The notes: generated by a model from the sequence alone, not told the origin. Shown: positions 43,096-53,059, counted from the stretch's first letter. The stretch is DNA of 64,000 nucleotides from Molanna angustata (GCA_963576475.1 OY754980.1:4593492-4657491); one strand, 5' to 3'. Numbers and translations are program-made.

Positions 43096-45864
43096 TCAAT
43101 TTAAAATCTCTTTAAATACAATATTTTCTGTATAACATCCATTTGAAATAATTCCTTGTTTTGAACCTTCTATAATTTGTACTTTTAATGCAGATTGTGA
43201 GCGTACCCTGGAACACCCGACATATAATTGTCCATGAGTAAATACTGGTTCTGGCAGTAGAAGTCCAACGCGATCAAAAGTTTGTCCTTGTGACTTATTC
43301 AAGGTCATACAATATGCTAATTTAATAGGAAACTGTTTTCTACACATATTAAAAGGTATTGTTTTATCAGATGTTGTATTTAAACAAATGCGAGGAATGA
43401 AATGTATCGTTCCCTGTTTTTCACCTGTTACAATTTCTGCTTGTATAATATTAGTACTCATATGTTTTACAACCATTCTTGTTCCATTACAAAGGCCATC
43501 TCCGATAGATAAATTTCTGAGAAGGATTATGATTGCTCCAATTTTAAGATTTAAAGAGTGTAACGGAAAACCATTTGGATTTATACTGTTTAAAAATTCT
43601 ACTGGATAATTAACTTGCTCATTTACATCTAATTGACCATTGTCATTAATAATATAGTCTAAAGAATGGTATGTATGCATTGTACCTTGTAGCCTTCCCA
43701 GTACATCTTCATTAACCATTCGAGCATGATCATTTTTAGGGCATAATATTGCTCGTTTACACATTATTGGTACATCTGAAACTGAATGACTTTCATTGTA
43801 TATGCTTTGAATAACATTTTGACAAACACTATCATTTGGGATAAGCACCGATGACTCTTGCTTTCCTGCAACAGAAGGAAGCTGTCCATTACCTAAATCT
43901 AAAAGCCACTGTGAAAATATGCTTTCCCCTTCTAAAGCTCTTATATTGGTTTTTAAATGGAAGGTAATAAATTTTCTCCAATGTTTACTATTTTTAATGG
44001 ACATTGCAACTAATTGACCTCGAGAGGCTCTACGACAAACTGGAAGAATCTGTCTAAAATCTCCACCTAAAACAATAACTTTATTACCAAAAATATAATC
44101 ATTACCCATTATATCGCGAATAGTACGTTCAATAATATCTAAGGCTACTACGGGAGCCATCGGTGCTTCATCCCAAATGATAACGTCAGCATCTTTTATA
44201 ATTTTACGGTTCTTTGAGGTAATTCTGCAAGTAGTATTATCCTGTAAATCAAGAGGTAAATTAAAAGCTGTGTGACACGTCACTCCACCTGGAAGTAAAA
44301 TAGCTGCAATTCCTGTCCAAGCAACGGATAAAACTTTCTTTCCTCTTCCTCTTAAAGTATGTATAAGAGTCTTGTATAGGAAAGTTTTACCTGTTCCACC
44401 AGGACCATCGATGAAAAAACATCTATTTCCATCACGTTCATCTGAAAATACTTTGGAAGAAATAACTTCGAATGCATTGCGTTGTTCATCATTAAGCTTA
44501 TTCGCCATTTCAGCACCTAAAGAAAACTCTAACATAAAATTTAAATCTTCAATTTCATGAAAATCACTGCTGCTATCTGGTTCCGGCAACCCTTGTAAAC
44601 TGCAAGAAGAATTTTCTTTCATTAGTGCGTTTTGTATGTACAGAAGTGAACAATTAACAGCAACTTCTTCTATAGCTCCTCGCTGGACAAAATCTTCAGA
44701 CATTAAACTCTTGAAATCATTCCACAGCTCCAATGGATCTGTTGGGAGACAATGAATCATTAATAATACAAATAAATCTCGAAGAGCTCTAGGCATCATA
44801 TATGATGACGCTTCTGCCATGCAATTATGCCATTCCCTGTTGTCGTGGATTAGTCCTAGTTCTCGAGCTGCATCACGAAATGTGGGCAGTAAATTACCAC
44901 CTACAGTCCGCAATGATTCATATGATGTAGCGCCAGTCACCTGTAAAAGAATAAGCCTTAGATGATATAATTCTACGTTTCTGGGAGAAACTGATGCAAG
45001 GCGCCCAATAATCTTATCGCCACCACGTTGTCTCTTAGTCCATTTCTTATTAACTGAAAACACATAAAAATTTGGTATATCTTGATACTTGATTGTGCGT
45101 GCATCGGTGTCTTCTAGGTTAAGTTGGAACCACGCAGTTAAAGTTGTGTTTCTTGAGGTTGCTGCTCTAAGAGCTTCTTCTTCTCGTCCTTCTGAAAAAT
45201 ATATAGGCTGACCATTAGGCAAATGTACTGACAAAAGCAAAATAGCATGAGAATGACCATATATTGGATTTTCCATGATTCTCCATGCAGCTTCTGGTGC
45301 GCTTACATATCGACAGTTAATATACTCACATATTTCATCATATACCAGAGTCTCATTGCGTTCAACATTTTGATGTATTTGTATCCGGGCACAATCAAAC
45401 CCTTTTGATATATATTTATGAATATACTTAATACTAAGAACCGAAGAACAAATTTCTACATTAATGTGAGCATTATATTTTTGACTAAGATAAGGATTAT
45501 ATGGAACGACAAAACGATTATCAATACGTATTCCTCGAACAATATGATTACCAGAAAAATTATCGCGTCTCCGATATTCTGGATACCCTCCTACATTATT
45601 ATTGGTGTCATCTCTGAAATTCTTTGGAAATTTTTTAGAACACTTACCATCAACCATACACACTGAATTTGGATTTAGTATACCGCAAGGTCCATGAATA
45701 TTATGTTTCAAAATTATGTCATACAAACCATGAAAACTTCGATCGGGTAATTCAGCACTCACAACTGTGTCAATATCTGAAGTTGTGCGAAATTTGTCCT
45801 GCTCACACAACGTAAATACTCCATGAAGATGGGGAAGACCTCGTTTCTGCTCTTCTATAACACT
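43096..45864 (-). CDS. Helitron Rep (C-terminal half) plus PIF1-like helicase
   Basis: Open for about 920 codons. It begins inside the Rep domain: RGLPHLHGVF (HUH histidines at 45823-45831), then the two-tyrosine motif KYIHKYISKG (45400-45429), whose Tyr residues attack DNA during rolling-circle transposition. The helicase follows: Walker A GPGGTGKT (44383-44406), Walker B VIIWDEAPM (about 44160-44184), GGDFRQILPV, and the C-terminal NKSQGQTFDRVG and GQLYVGCSRV motifs of PIF1/RecD-type helicases. There is no upstream ATG in this frame; the codon at 45810 is TTG. It must be read as a continuation of the frame at 45855-47645 with a one-base shift. All catalytic motifs are present. Acts in the nucleus on its own element. 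Confidence 0.93.
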   Translation of the reverse strand, partial: SVIEEQKRGLPHLHGVFTLCEQDKFRTTSDIDTVVSAELPDRSFHGLYDIILKHNIHGPCGILNPNSVCMVDGKCSKKFPKNFRDDTNNNVGGYPEYRRRDNFSGNHIVRGIRIDNRFVVPYNPYLSQKYNAHINVEICSSVLSIKYIHKYISKGFDCARIQIHQNVERNETLVYDEICEYINCRYVSAPEAAWRIMENPIYGHSHAILLLSVHLPNGQPIYFSEGREEEALRAATSRNTTLTAWFQLNLEDTDARTIKYQDIPNFYVFSVNKKWTKRQRGGDKIIGRLASVSPRNVELYHLRLILLQVTGATSYESLRTVGGNLLPTFRDAARELGLIHDNREWHNCMAEASSYMMPRALRDLFVLLMIHCLPTDPLELWNDFKSLMSEDFVQRGAIEEVAVNCSLLYIQNALMKENSSCSLQGLPEPDSSSDFHEIEDLNFMLEFSLGAEMANKLNDEQRNAFEVISSKVFSDERDGNRCFFIDGPGGTGKTFLYKTLIHTLRGRGKKVLSVAWTGIAAILLPGGVTCHTAFNLPLDLQDNTTCRITSKNRKIIKDADVIIWDEAPMAPVVALDIIERTIRDIMGNDYIFGNKVIVLGGDFRQILPVCRRASRGQLVAMSIKNSKHWRKFITFHLKTNIRALEGESIFSQWLLDLGNGQLPSVAGKQESSVLIPNDSVCQNVIQSIYNESHSVSDVPIMCKRAILCPKNDHARMVNEDVLGRLQGTMHTYHSLDYIINDNGQLDVNEQVNYPVEFLNSINPNGFPLHSLNLKIGAIIILLRNLSIGDGLCNGTRMVVKHMSTNIIQAEIVTGEKQGTIHFIPRICLNTTSDKTIPFNMCRKQFPIKLAYCMTLNKSQGQTFDRVGLLLPEPVFTHGQLYVGCSRVRSQSALKVQIIEGSKQGIISNGCYTENIVFKEILN

Positions 45865-47645
45865 TTACCAAACTCTTCCACTTTTAACTGAAAAACCCGG
45901 GCCACTAAATCAGGCCTATCCGATGTAGTTTGATTTGGTAATAATTCATTCTGGATTTCTGGCCACTTTGGGTTACAGGTTAAAGTGATGAACAAATCTG
46001 GACGACCAAATTTTCTAACCATAGCCATAGAGTCTTGGTAAAGTTTATTCATATGACGTGGCCCACCAATAAATGTAGAAGGAAGAATTATTATATTACC
46101 TGCTCGTCCACTTTCAATAGCCAAATTCTGTACATAATCCTGTAGACCCTGGTAGCATTCAACTCTCAAATGTTGTTGATTTTCTCTTATGTACTTTAAA
46201 CGAAGTGATTCACAAACTATGTATGCATGAATTATATATTGTTGGAAAAGCTTGCCAGCAAAATGTATTGGATTGAAGACCTCCCTACGTACTGCTATTT
46301 TACTCGAATAAAATTGCATAGTTGTTACAGATTGACGACGATTTGTTTGAAAATTTGGATGATGCTGAATACCAGTCGTCCATCCATACTCGCCTGAGGG
46401 AAATAACAATGGAAAAACCATGGGGTCCAGATGTTTTGATAACATATTTATGCGCTGGAGGCCTTCAATATTTCTTGGGTGAACAGCTACATCTACATCA
46501 AATGGTATCTGACCTTCATGATCTGCGACATATACAATGGCAATGTCACTATTGTGAGATGGAGCATTATACCTTCTTTGATCATCTGCTTCTGACCGTG
46601 TGAATAGGAGTCTAACATCTCTCATTGGGCCGCCATTAATTGCAACTCGAGCTTCTTCTTCTTCTACAGCTTCTTTTAACCTTTTATACTGGAGAGCATA
46701 CGGACTTACACGACGAATGACATTATCAATCGTAAACATAATATTTTGTTGACACCTTGCATTTGATGGGTGTCTCATACGTACCCTTACAGCTTCATCG
46801 GCATCATAAACATACAGCTGTGCATAAGATGGAGTTTCTCCGTCAATCTGCATACTTCTTGAAGTTCTATGATATACTTCACCTGAAATTTTCAAACAGT
46901 ATGGTCCGGTACCAGGTACGTCTGCAATCTGAGCGCCAAAGGATGCAAAAGCATTAGCACTATTGTATTGACGAATAAATTCTCTAAAATTTTTGGATTC
47001 ATTGCAGCTTCCTAACAATAATGCTTTCAATTCTTCCGGATATGTTGACAGTACTTGAGGTGACACTTTGCCACTGTGGCAACAACTATGTAATAGTTTG
47101 CCCTTTTCAGCATTAAAATGAACCGCTCTGCAATTCTCCACTGTACACAGCTTGTCCATGCGACCCATATCATGCTGATCTGGAAGAAAATTATGAGGTG
47201 TATTAATAATTGCACACTTAAAATAAGTGACAGAATTTCTTCTGCCTGCATTCATACTTCTATCTCGCTGCTCTTGCATAACATTTTCCACTCTTCGCCT
47301 AGAATTCCTACGATCTCGCTGTTCTTGTGTTATATTTTCCACACGCTCCCTCGTATTCCTACGTTCTCGTTGTTCTTGCGTCATATTTTCCACTCTTCGT
47401 CTAGCATTCCTACGATTTCGCTGTTCTTGTGTCATATTTTCCACACGTTCTCTTGCATTCCTACGATCTCGTTGTTCTTGCGTTATATTTTCCACTCTTC
47501 GTCTAGCATTTCGACGATCTCGTAGCTCTTGTGTCACTCTTCGCCTAGCTGTTCGCTGTTCTGTCATATCTCGCTCATCCAGATCTAGCTGTTCCGTCAT
47601 ATCTCGCTCATCCATCTCTTGATTGTTTTGATTGTAAGTATCCAT
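45855..47645 (-). CDS. Helitron Rep, N-terminal half
   Basis: 596 codons from the first ATG (47645) to TAG (45857-45855). Residues 35-130 are a charged repeat (about six units of ENxTQEQRxRRNARxR). A Cys/His cluster (C167, C172, C188, C189, H190) is the N-terminal zinc-finger-like module of Helitron proteins. Rep motif I, LFITLTCNPKWPEI, is at 551-564. The frame stops about 30 residues later, just before the HUH motif found in the next frame. The minus strand reads TTTGTTTGTTGCAG (ending 47663) before the ATG, a good splice acceptor, so a 5' non-coding exon in the tandem region is possible. Adjacent to and overlapping the helicase frame by a few bases. Confidence 0.9.
   Translation of the reverse strand: MDTYNQNNQEMDERDMTEQLDLDERDMTEQRTARRRVTQELRDRRNARRRVENITQEQRDRRNARERVENMTQEQRNRRNARRRVENMTQEQRERRNTRERVENITQEQRDRRNSRRRVENVMQEQRDRSMNAGRRNSVTYFKCAIINTPHNFLPDQHDMGRMDKLCTVENCRAVHFNAEKGKLLHSCCHSGKVSPQVLSTYPEELKALLLGSCNESKNFREFIRQYNSANAFASFGAQIADVPGTGPYCLKISGEVYHRTSRSMQIDGETPSYAQLYVYDADEAVRVRMRHPSNARCQQNIMFTIDNVIRRVSPYALQYKRLKEAVEEEEARVAINGGPMRDVRLLFTRSEADDQRRYNAPSHNSDIAIVYVADHEGQIPFDVDVAVHPRNIEGLQRINMLSKHLDPMVFPLLFPSGEYGWTTGIQHHPNFQTNRRQSVTTMQFYSSKIAVRREVFNPIHFAGKLFQQYIIHAYIVCESLRLKYIRENQQHLRVECYQGLQDYVQNLAIESGRAGNIIILPSTFIGGPRHMNKLYQDSMAMVRKFGRPDLFITLTCNPKWPEIQNELLPNQTTSDRPDLVARVFQLKVEEFGKVL
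47255..47560 (-). repeat. 60-bp coding tandem repeats in the Rep N-terminus
   Basis: About five units encoding VENxTQEQRxRRNARxR. Each has TCTTGTGT(C/T)ATATTTTCCAC on the plus strand. Alternating ARRRV and ARERV forms suggest a 120-bp higher-order unit. Explains the long plus-strand antisense ORFs here. Confidence 0.85.
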
Positions 47646-47700
47646 GGAGTTTCGGTAAAAACCTGCAACAAACAAAATAACACCAAATAATTAGATAATG

Positions 47701-48891
47701 ATGTTAAAAATAAATATTTTGAACGATCAAAGTTAAAATATGACTTTTAAACTCACGTCAAAGCCATAGATTAGATTGTTTTAACGCGTTCCATAGAGAG
47801 TTCGTACAGAATGGTGCCATAATTTAAATACGTATTCCGCAGATTTATTAATAACGTTTGATAAAATTGATGTTTAAAATTCCTTTTTGAACAATAATAT
47901 TGTCAATTGATATTTAAAATACATTTTAAACGATAATTTTGTACTTTTTCGATTCAATTTATTTTTTATATTGGAGAAATATTTAGAATGCGTAAAATAA
48001 AATTGGGTAAAATTATTTTACTGGCAATACGCGCACATGCTAAGCGGCCACGACCACGTACAGATTGTGGAGGGAGACGTATTCAATATAATAGATGATG
48101 TTAAAAATAAATATTTTGAACGATCAAAGTTAAAATATGACTTTTAAACTCACGTCAAAGCCATAGATTAGATTGTTTTAACGCGTTCCATAGAGAGTTC
48201 GTACAGAATGGTGCCATAATTTAAATACGTATTCCGCAGATTTATTAATAACGTTTGATAAAATTGATGTTTAAAATTCCTTTTTGAACAATAATATTGT
48301 CAATTGATATTTAAAATACATTTTAAACGATAATTTTGTACTTTTTCGATTAAATTTATTTTTTATATTGGAGAAATATTTAGAATGCGTAAAATAAAAT
48401 TGGGTAAAATTATTTTACTGGCAATACGCGCACATGCTAAGCGGCCACGACCACGTACAGATTGTGGAGGGAGACGTATTCAATATAATAGATGATGTTA
48501 AAAATAAATATTTTGAACGATCAAAGTTAAAATATGACTTTTAAACTCACGTCAAAGCCATAGATTAGATTGTTTTAACGCGTTCCATAGAGAGTTCGTA
48601 CAGAATGGTGCCATAATTTAAATACGTATTCCGCAGATTTATTAATAACGTTTGATAAAATTGATGTTTAAAATTCCTTTTTGAACAATAATATTGTCAA
48701 TTGATATTTAAAATACATTTTAAACGATAATTTTGTACTTTTTCGATTCAATTTATTTTTTATATTGGAGAAATATTTAGAATGCGTAAAATAAAATTGG
48801 GTAAAATTATTTTACTGGCAATACGCGCACATGCTAAGCGGCCACGACCACGTACAGATTGTGGAGGGAGACGTATTCAATATAATAGATA
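47701..48891 (-). repeat. Helitron 5' end as three 397-bp tandem copies
   Basis: Units start at 47701, 48098 and 48495 (plus coordinates), each exactly 397 bp. The only difference I found between copies is CGATTCAATTT versus CGATTAAATTT in the middle one. Each unit ends (plus strand) TTCAATATAATAGA, the complement of the Helitron 5' terminus, giving potential 5' ends at 48095, 48492 and 48889. No ORF. Confidence 0.93.
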
Positions 48892-48905
48892 CTATAATAA
48901 TAAAT

Positions 48906-49208
48906 CTTACAGTTCCTTCGTCTTCGACTCTTCGTCTATTAAATAGTAAGGTTCTTTATTTTCAGTTTTTTTAACAATTCCATAGGGATGACTTGACTTT
49001 TCCAGACTGTGATGTTTTAACTTATTGATGTGTATTCCACGTGTTCTGAAGCATGTGCGATTTTTTTATGTCATGCTCTTATGTCATTCATGAATTGCTT
49101 TAGATACCCCTCTGGAAGTGACTCCATTAATGCGTCAACTTTAGTTTTATTTCTCATACAGTTAAGGACACTTGATGTGCAAATGGTTTTGACGATGGTA
49201 TCCGCCAT
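48906..49208 (-). pseudogene. Unidentified small coding-like sequence next to the Helitron
   Basis: Minus strand: an ATG in a good context (AAAATGGCG, 49208) opens a 45-codon frame with MADTIVKTICTSSVLNC and KVDALMESLPEGYLKQFMND, stopping at 49071. A second frame then reads GIHINKLKHHSLEKSSHPYG and TENKEPYYLIDEESKTKEL before TAA near 48916. Both look like real protein, joined by a shift near a run of seven A (minus strand). The LP-rich first part loosely recalls F-box/SOCS-like leucine motifs, but I do not recognise the protein. It could be a 5' exon or a decayed gene. Confidence 0.35.
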
Positions 49209-49429
49209 TTTGGGATTTATTACCTATTATTTTACTGTTACAGATAACATACAATGTAAACGTATGGCCAAGTGACAAGCACTATTGAAACTTAAATGTG
49301 TTGATAAACTTTAAAGTAGGTTCCCAGCGGTCCATGGAAAGGCGTGATCTCCAAGATGAATTTGAAGAGTTTATACGCTGAATATCAATATATCAAGAAT
49401 AGAACGGTTAAATTTAATCGGTTATCGAC
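49209..49429. other. Intergenic DNA
   Basis: Upstream side of the 49208 ATG. No promoter motif stands out. Confidence 0.3.
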
Positions 49430-49625
49430 TTGATATGGCCTAACAGGTTGATGGGCACCCAGAATGCTTTAATGGAGACCATTGACATATACATAAGAGG
49501 AGAGTTAGCAAAACCCTTAAAAGATTGGACTGCTAGAACTTGAATATGGAGGGGACAAGACAATCGAGTAGATGACAGAAGAGGCCTTTTATCCAGCAGT
49601 GGAGAAAAGATGACTAAGGAAGACA
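49430..49625 (+). mobile_element. RTE-like LINE tail
   Basis: WTARTWIWRGQDN-type peptide with a stop, then AGAAGAGGCCTTTTATCCAG-CAGTGGAG, the same 3' end as the LINE at 30140-30880. Confidence 0.6.
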
Positions 49626-49744
49626 AAGAAGGAAATACAATTTATTGGATAATATAGATAATACTTGTTAAGAATATTCACAAGATGGATAATATATCAA
49701 GCCCATAATGTGGGAATAAAATACAAGAGAATAAATCATCAGAA

Positions 49745-50225
49745 AGATTCTTCTTCTTCGATGGCGCTACAGCCCAAATCGAGCCTTGGTTTCCCTCAGC
49801 AAGCGCCTTCAACGTCCCCTGTCACCAGTTGCTGTCCTCCAGTTGGACACCTGGAGTAGCTGTTCTGCATCTCTCCTCACACCATCCTCCCACCTCAGCC
49901 TTGGTCTTCCTTTCAACCCTTCTTTCTAACCCTCCTTTTCCCACCCGGATGTCCATATGGAATCCTTCTGGGGATCCGTCTTTCCGGCATTATTTGTACA
50001 TGGCCCGCCCATCTCAATCTAAGTAACCTTATATGTGTTAAGATACACGGGGCCTGATAAATGGAGTAAAATTCGTCATTACGCCGAATTCTCCATGATC
50101 CATCTTCAAAAACGGGTCCACAGATCCTCCACAGTACTTTTCTCTCAAATGAGTCCAATATATCTGCCATACTCACTGTTAGGGTTAATGCCTCGCAGCC
50201 ATATGCCAACACAGTCCTGACTATG
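49745..50225 (-). mobile_element. RTE LINE, C-terminal copy (second subfamily)
   Basis: Minus strand frame (50212-49913) reads LAYGCEALTLTVSMADILDS, FERKVLWRICGPV, WRIRRNDEFYSIY, LLRLRWAGHVQIMPERRIPR. It then continues in broken frames (KAEVGG...) to a GAAGAAGAATC tail at about 49745. Distinct in sequence from the 34-kb RTE subfamily. GC-richer than its surroundings. Truncated 5'. Confidence 0.85.
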
Positions 50226-50534
50226 GTCTCAGAAATATTATATTTACATTTTTTTTATCTTTCTTGAACGGCACCATTTTAAGAAACAAAATGGCATCAG
50301 GTTTCAAATGTATAAGCGATTCATGTTCCTAAAAAAGATCGATGTCATTTGGCGTGTTTGTATGATGTGTAAATTCAAAATAATATCTCTACAGTTATGA
50401 GATAATTATTGCTAACACATTTTATTTTTCGATATATAATTTGTTTTAATCGAGTTCATATAGGAAATCTTTGTCATTGCAGAAAAAATATATATGAAGA
50501 CAACATTTATTAATCATATTTTTCAGACAATGTG
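50226..50534. other. AT-rich DNA
   Basis: Nothing supported. Confidence 0.35.
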
Positions 50535-50700
50535 ATTGGGTAGGCAGAGATAATTGAACGCCACATTTTTTCATCTTGACACGCATCAATCGCCTTAAAT
50601 GTATTCATGTATCGTCTCATACAACATGTCCGTCTAATTCTTAATGCTTTTCGCGTTTCATTCTTTCAGACTTATTCATTCTTTCAGACTTATTCATATG
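50535..50700 (-). mobile_element. RTE LINE 3' fragment, decayed
   Basis: GGGTAGGCAGAGATAATTGA, CATCTTGACACGCATCAATC and CATGTATCGTCTCATAC match the 3' end of the main RTE family in reverse. Confidence 0.7.
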
Positions 50701-50863
50701 GTCAAGAAGTCTTTGAAAAAATACTATACATATTAATTTATATTTTTAATAAATAAAAATAAAAACACTTGTTTAAAATACATATAATATAATTTTTTTT
50801 AAATGACAACTCAAACAACCCACTTATACCAATGAGGTATAGTGGCACAGTGGTTCTTGTACA

Positions 50864-51130
50864 GGGCCGGATAAACGTGTTTTTGCGCCTGTAGCAATAT
50901 ATTTGAAACCGCCCTAAATTTTTTTGGAATTTTAAATGTAGAACAATTTTAAAGTATTTAATATTACATCGGGTCTAAAATGACAAATCATTGAATTTTT
51001 TTTACATACACACCATCATGCCGAGCCTCGTTTCGAGTATACGCAATGAGAACCGAGCGCCATACTTGCGGATTTTTGATTTGTTTAATTAACATTTTAG
51101 GATTTTAAAAGCGCCCTTGTAAGAGTGCTA
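50864..51130. mobile_element. TIR element H, copy 1
   Basis: Starts GGGCCGGATAAACGTGTTTT and contains GCAATATATTTGAAACCGCC and GAGAACCGAGCGCCAT. The same sequence is at 52751-53053 in reverse. The right end is eroded. It is inserted in a SINE-3 copy (GTGGCACAGTGGTTC just before it; CCTCACGTTGCTCTGGTTGG after it). Confidence 0.65.
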
Positions 51131-51570
51131 AGTGGTAAGGTACTATGCGGATATTTAAGGTTCGATGGGCCACGATACTATTTACGACCTCACGTTGCTC
51201 TGGTTGGTTGAAAGAAATTGCCTTGTGGCAATAAACCCGCCATTGTACATTTGAAGTACATTCAGCTAGACTATGGAATAGTCTAAGGCCTGATATTACG
51301 TCGTCTATCTCACTAAACATCTTCAAGAAAAGGCTAAAGCAAAAATATTTATCTGACAATACCTGATTACATCTTCTTCTCCTCTTCCTTTGGTTTTGCT
51401 ATCATTGCTATGAATTGTTATTGTTTGCTAGCTTCTTTGTTTTTTTTAATTTTCTTATGCTATCTTTGTTTATTTTTGTAATGTGATTAACTTATTGCCA
51501 TAGTACACACTGTTTTGTGTATTTAACATTAAATCTGGTTAGTTGGAAGAAATTGTCATTACAGATAATA
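51131..51570 (+). mobile_element. SINE-3 distal part and LINE 3' end
   Basis: 51185-51246 is the SINE-3-type motif GGAAGAAATTGCC-like / ATAAACCCGCCATTGTAC. Then 51247-51360 reads FSARLWNSLRPDITSSISLN, IFKKRLKQKYLSDNT, stop, the C-terminus of a CR1/Jockey-type LINE, followed by its 3'UTR to about 51535. Confidence 0.6.
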
Positions 51571-51572
51571 AG

Positions 51573-51900
51573 GCTTAGCTGTGAGGCACCGGCTTAGAAT
51601 AGTGCTTCAATTCTTTTAAATCATTGTTTTCGAACGTCCCGTAAGAGCCGGGTAATCTAAAATACAATAGGCAACAATAACATCTTACATTTACATAGTT
51701 CAGCAACGAGGTTCACCACCCATTCTGAATGTAGTGCCTTTTTTGGTGAAACAAGACTGGTGTGTGGGGATACATATGTAGATGTGTTGTTCTCCCTTTT
51801 ATAATTGCAATGCACACCCACACACCTTTCGCTGGTTACCCCACATTGTGGGATATGCCGTGATGGTATGAATGAATGAATGAATGAATGAGATAATAAG
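51573..51900 (+). mobile_element. SINE-A, full-length copy with (AATG)n tail
   Basis: AGCTGTGAGGCACCGGCTTA ... CCCGTAAGAGCCGGGTAATC ... GGTTCACCACCCATTCTGAA ... GTGATGGTATGAATGAATGA. The most complete plus-strand copy. Confidence 0.88.
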
Positions 51901-51957
51901 GCCGCCGGTGTACTAATTTTATGTATCTACAGAAAGATTCAAATAAATAAAAATAAT

Positions 51958-52015
51958 TGGCGTTCGGTTCTCTCTGCCTACCCTAAATAGGGACAGGGCG
52001 TGACGGTATGGTATT
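51958..52015 (+). mobile_element. RTE LINE 3' terminus, 58 bp
   Basis: TGGCGTTCGGTTCTCTCTGC, CTACCCTAAATAGGGACAGG and GCGTGACGGTATGGTA: only the last residues (WRSVLSAYPK, stop) and tail. Confidence 0.8.
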
Positions 52016-52749
52016 TTTTTGTTGTATTCATTTTAAAACTTGTTATATTATAGGTAATCTTGTGATTATTTAGGTATGTAATTTTTGTACATTTTTTGCT
52101 ATATAATTTTTAATTTTACTTTATACTGATCCAAATAAATAAATTGAATTAAAATATTTTCATTAGTTTCCATTAATTTGCACGCGACTGTTTATCCTCA
52201 AAGAAGATTATGTGAAACAGATTGTCATTTATTTTTCTGTGAAAGTGTTCATATTATATCTCTATGTATATATACAGGCACTATTACGCTTTTGATGTTG
52301 TGTGATCGTTTATTCTCAAAGGAATATTAGAGACGTCCCAGAGCAGAGTTTTCAAACTTGTAGTCTTTCAAAATACCAAGAATATTATTATTTAGAAATG
52401 AATTGAACATGAATTTCGTGTCAATATTCCTCGTATTTCGTGGAAAGGATAAACCCTATGAAAGTACTTACTTTAATTGTGATAAATATCCAGCCATATA
52501 TTTTCGTGAAAAATAAATAATACAGGCGTAGTATAGTGCAAGTATAAATGCTAACGCATATATTTTGCTGCCTGTGAAAATAATAGGCAGACCGCCGATT
52601 AGTGAGGCAGGAGCTTTTAACTGATTTTTTGTATCTGTTTTATAATGGTTTAAATCTTCAAATACGTGTCTTACTAAACAACACTTCCCAATGTATTATT
52701 TATTTATTATTTTATTTTATTTAGTATACTTCTCTGGAAATTCAAAGGC
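52016..52749. other. AT-rich intergenic DNA
   Basis: No supported feature. Confidence 0.4.
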
Positions 52750-52750
52750 A

Positions 52751-53053
52751 GGGCCGGATAAATCATAGAACAACCAGGAACAAGAAGTCAGGGCGGTTGT
52801 CTTAAAAAGGGCGGTTAAAATTCAAATAAAATCATATAAATCAAAAATCCGCAGGCATGGCGCTCGGTTCTCTTTGCGTACCCGGATAAAGGATCGGCAT
52901 GTAAAAAATCCCGCTTATTATGATTCATTATTCGTCATTGTAATTTTGCATAATTTTAAATTGTTCTACAGTTAAAATTAAAAAAAAAATGGGGGGGGGG
53001 GGGGCGGATTCAAATATATTGCTACGGGCGAAAAAAACACGTTTATCCGGCCA
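52751..53053. mobile_element. TIR element H, copy 2
   Basis: About 300 bp with inverted termini GGGCCGGATAAA and TTTATCCGGCC. Inverted with respect to copy 1 at 50864-51130. Contains an RTE-like scrap (GGCGCTCGGTTCTCTTTGCG) as copy 1 does, and a 14-G run. No ORF, no clear target duplication. Confidence 0.65.
52991..53004. repeat. G14 homopolymer
   Basis: Fourteen consecutive G flanked by A-rich DNA. Prone to length variation and sequencing error. Confidence 0.9.
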
Positions 53054-53059
53054 TGTTCA

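Larger units (their letters stand above)
41559..48889 (-). mobile_element. Helitron rolling-circle transposon, about 7.3 kb
   Basis: On the minus strand the element runs from A|TCTATTATATTGAATACG (5' end at 48889) to a hairpin GGGGCGGAGCCCC and CTAG|T (3' end at 41559). TC at the 5' end, CTAG after a hairpin at the 3' end and insertion between A and T are the Helitron rules, and all are met. Inside are Rep/HUH and PIF1-type helicase frames. It carries no AP-endonuclease, so it is a Helitron and not a Helentron. The 3' part (41559-42881) holds extra truncated helicase ends, so the outer 3' terminus may belong to a second related copy. Not autonomous now because of one frameshift. Confidence 0.8.

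Noticed and set aside
45808..45810. Start codon of the helicase ORF
   Set aside because: The codon is TTG and the frame is open upstream through the HUH motif, so translation does not begin here; likewise the first codon at 47675 is TTG and the first ATG is at 47645.
47118..47622. Overlapping plus-strand ORFs of more than 130 codons
   Set aside because: Antisense of the Rep N-terminal coding repeats; the minus strand carries the zinc-finger and Rep motifs.
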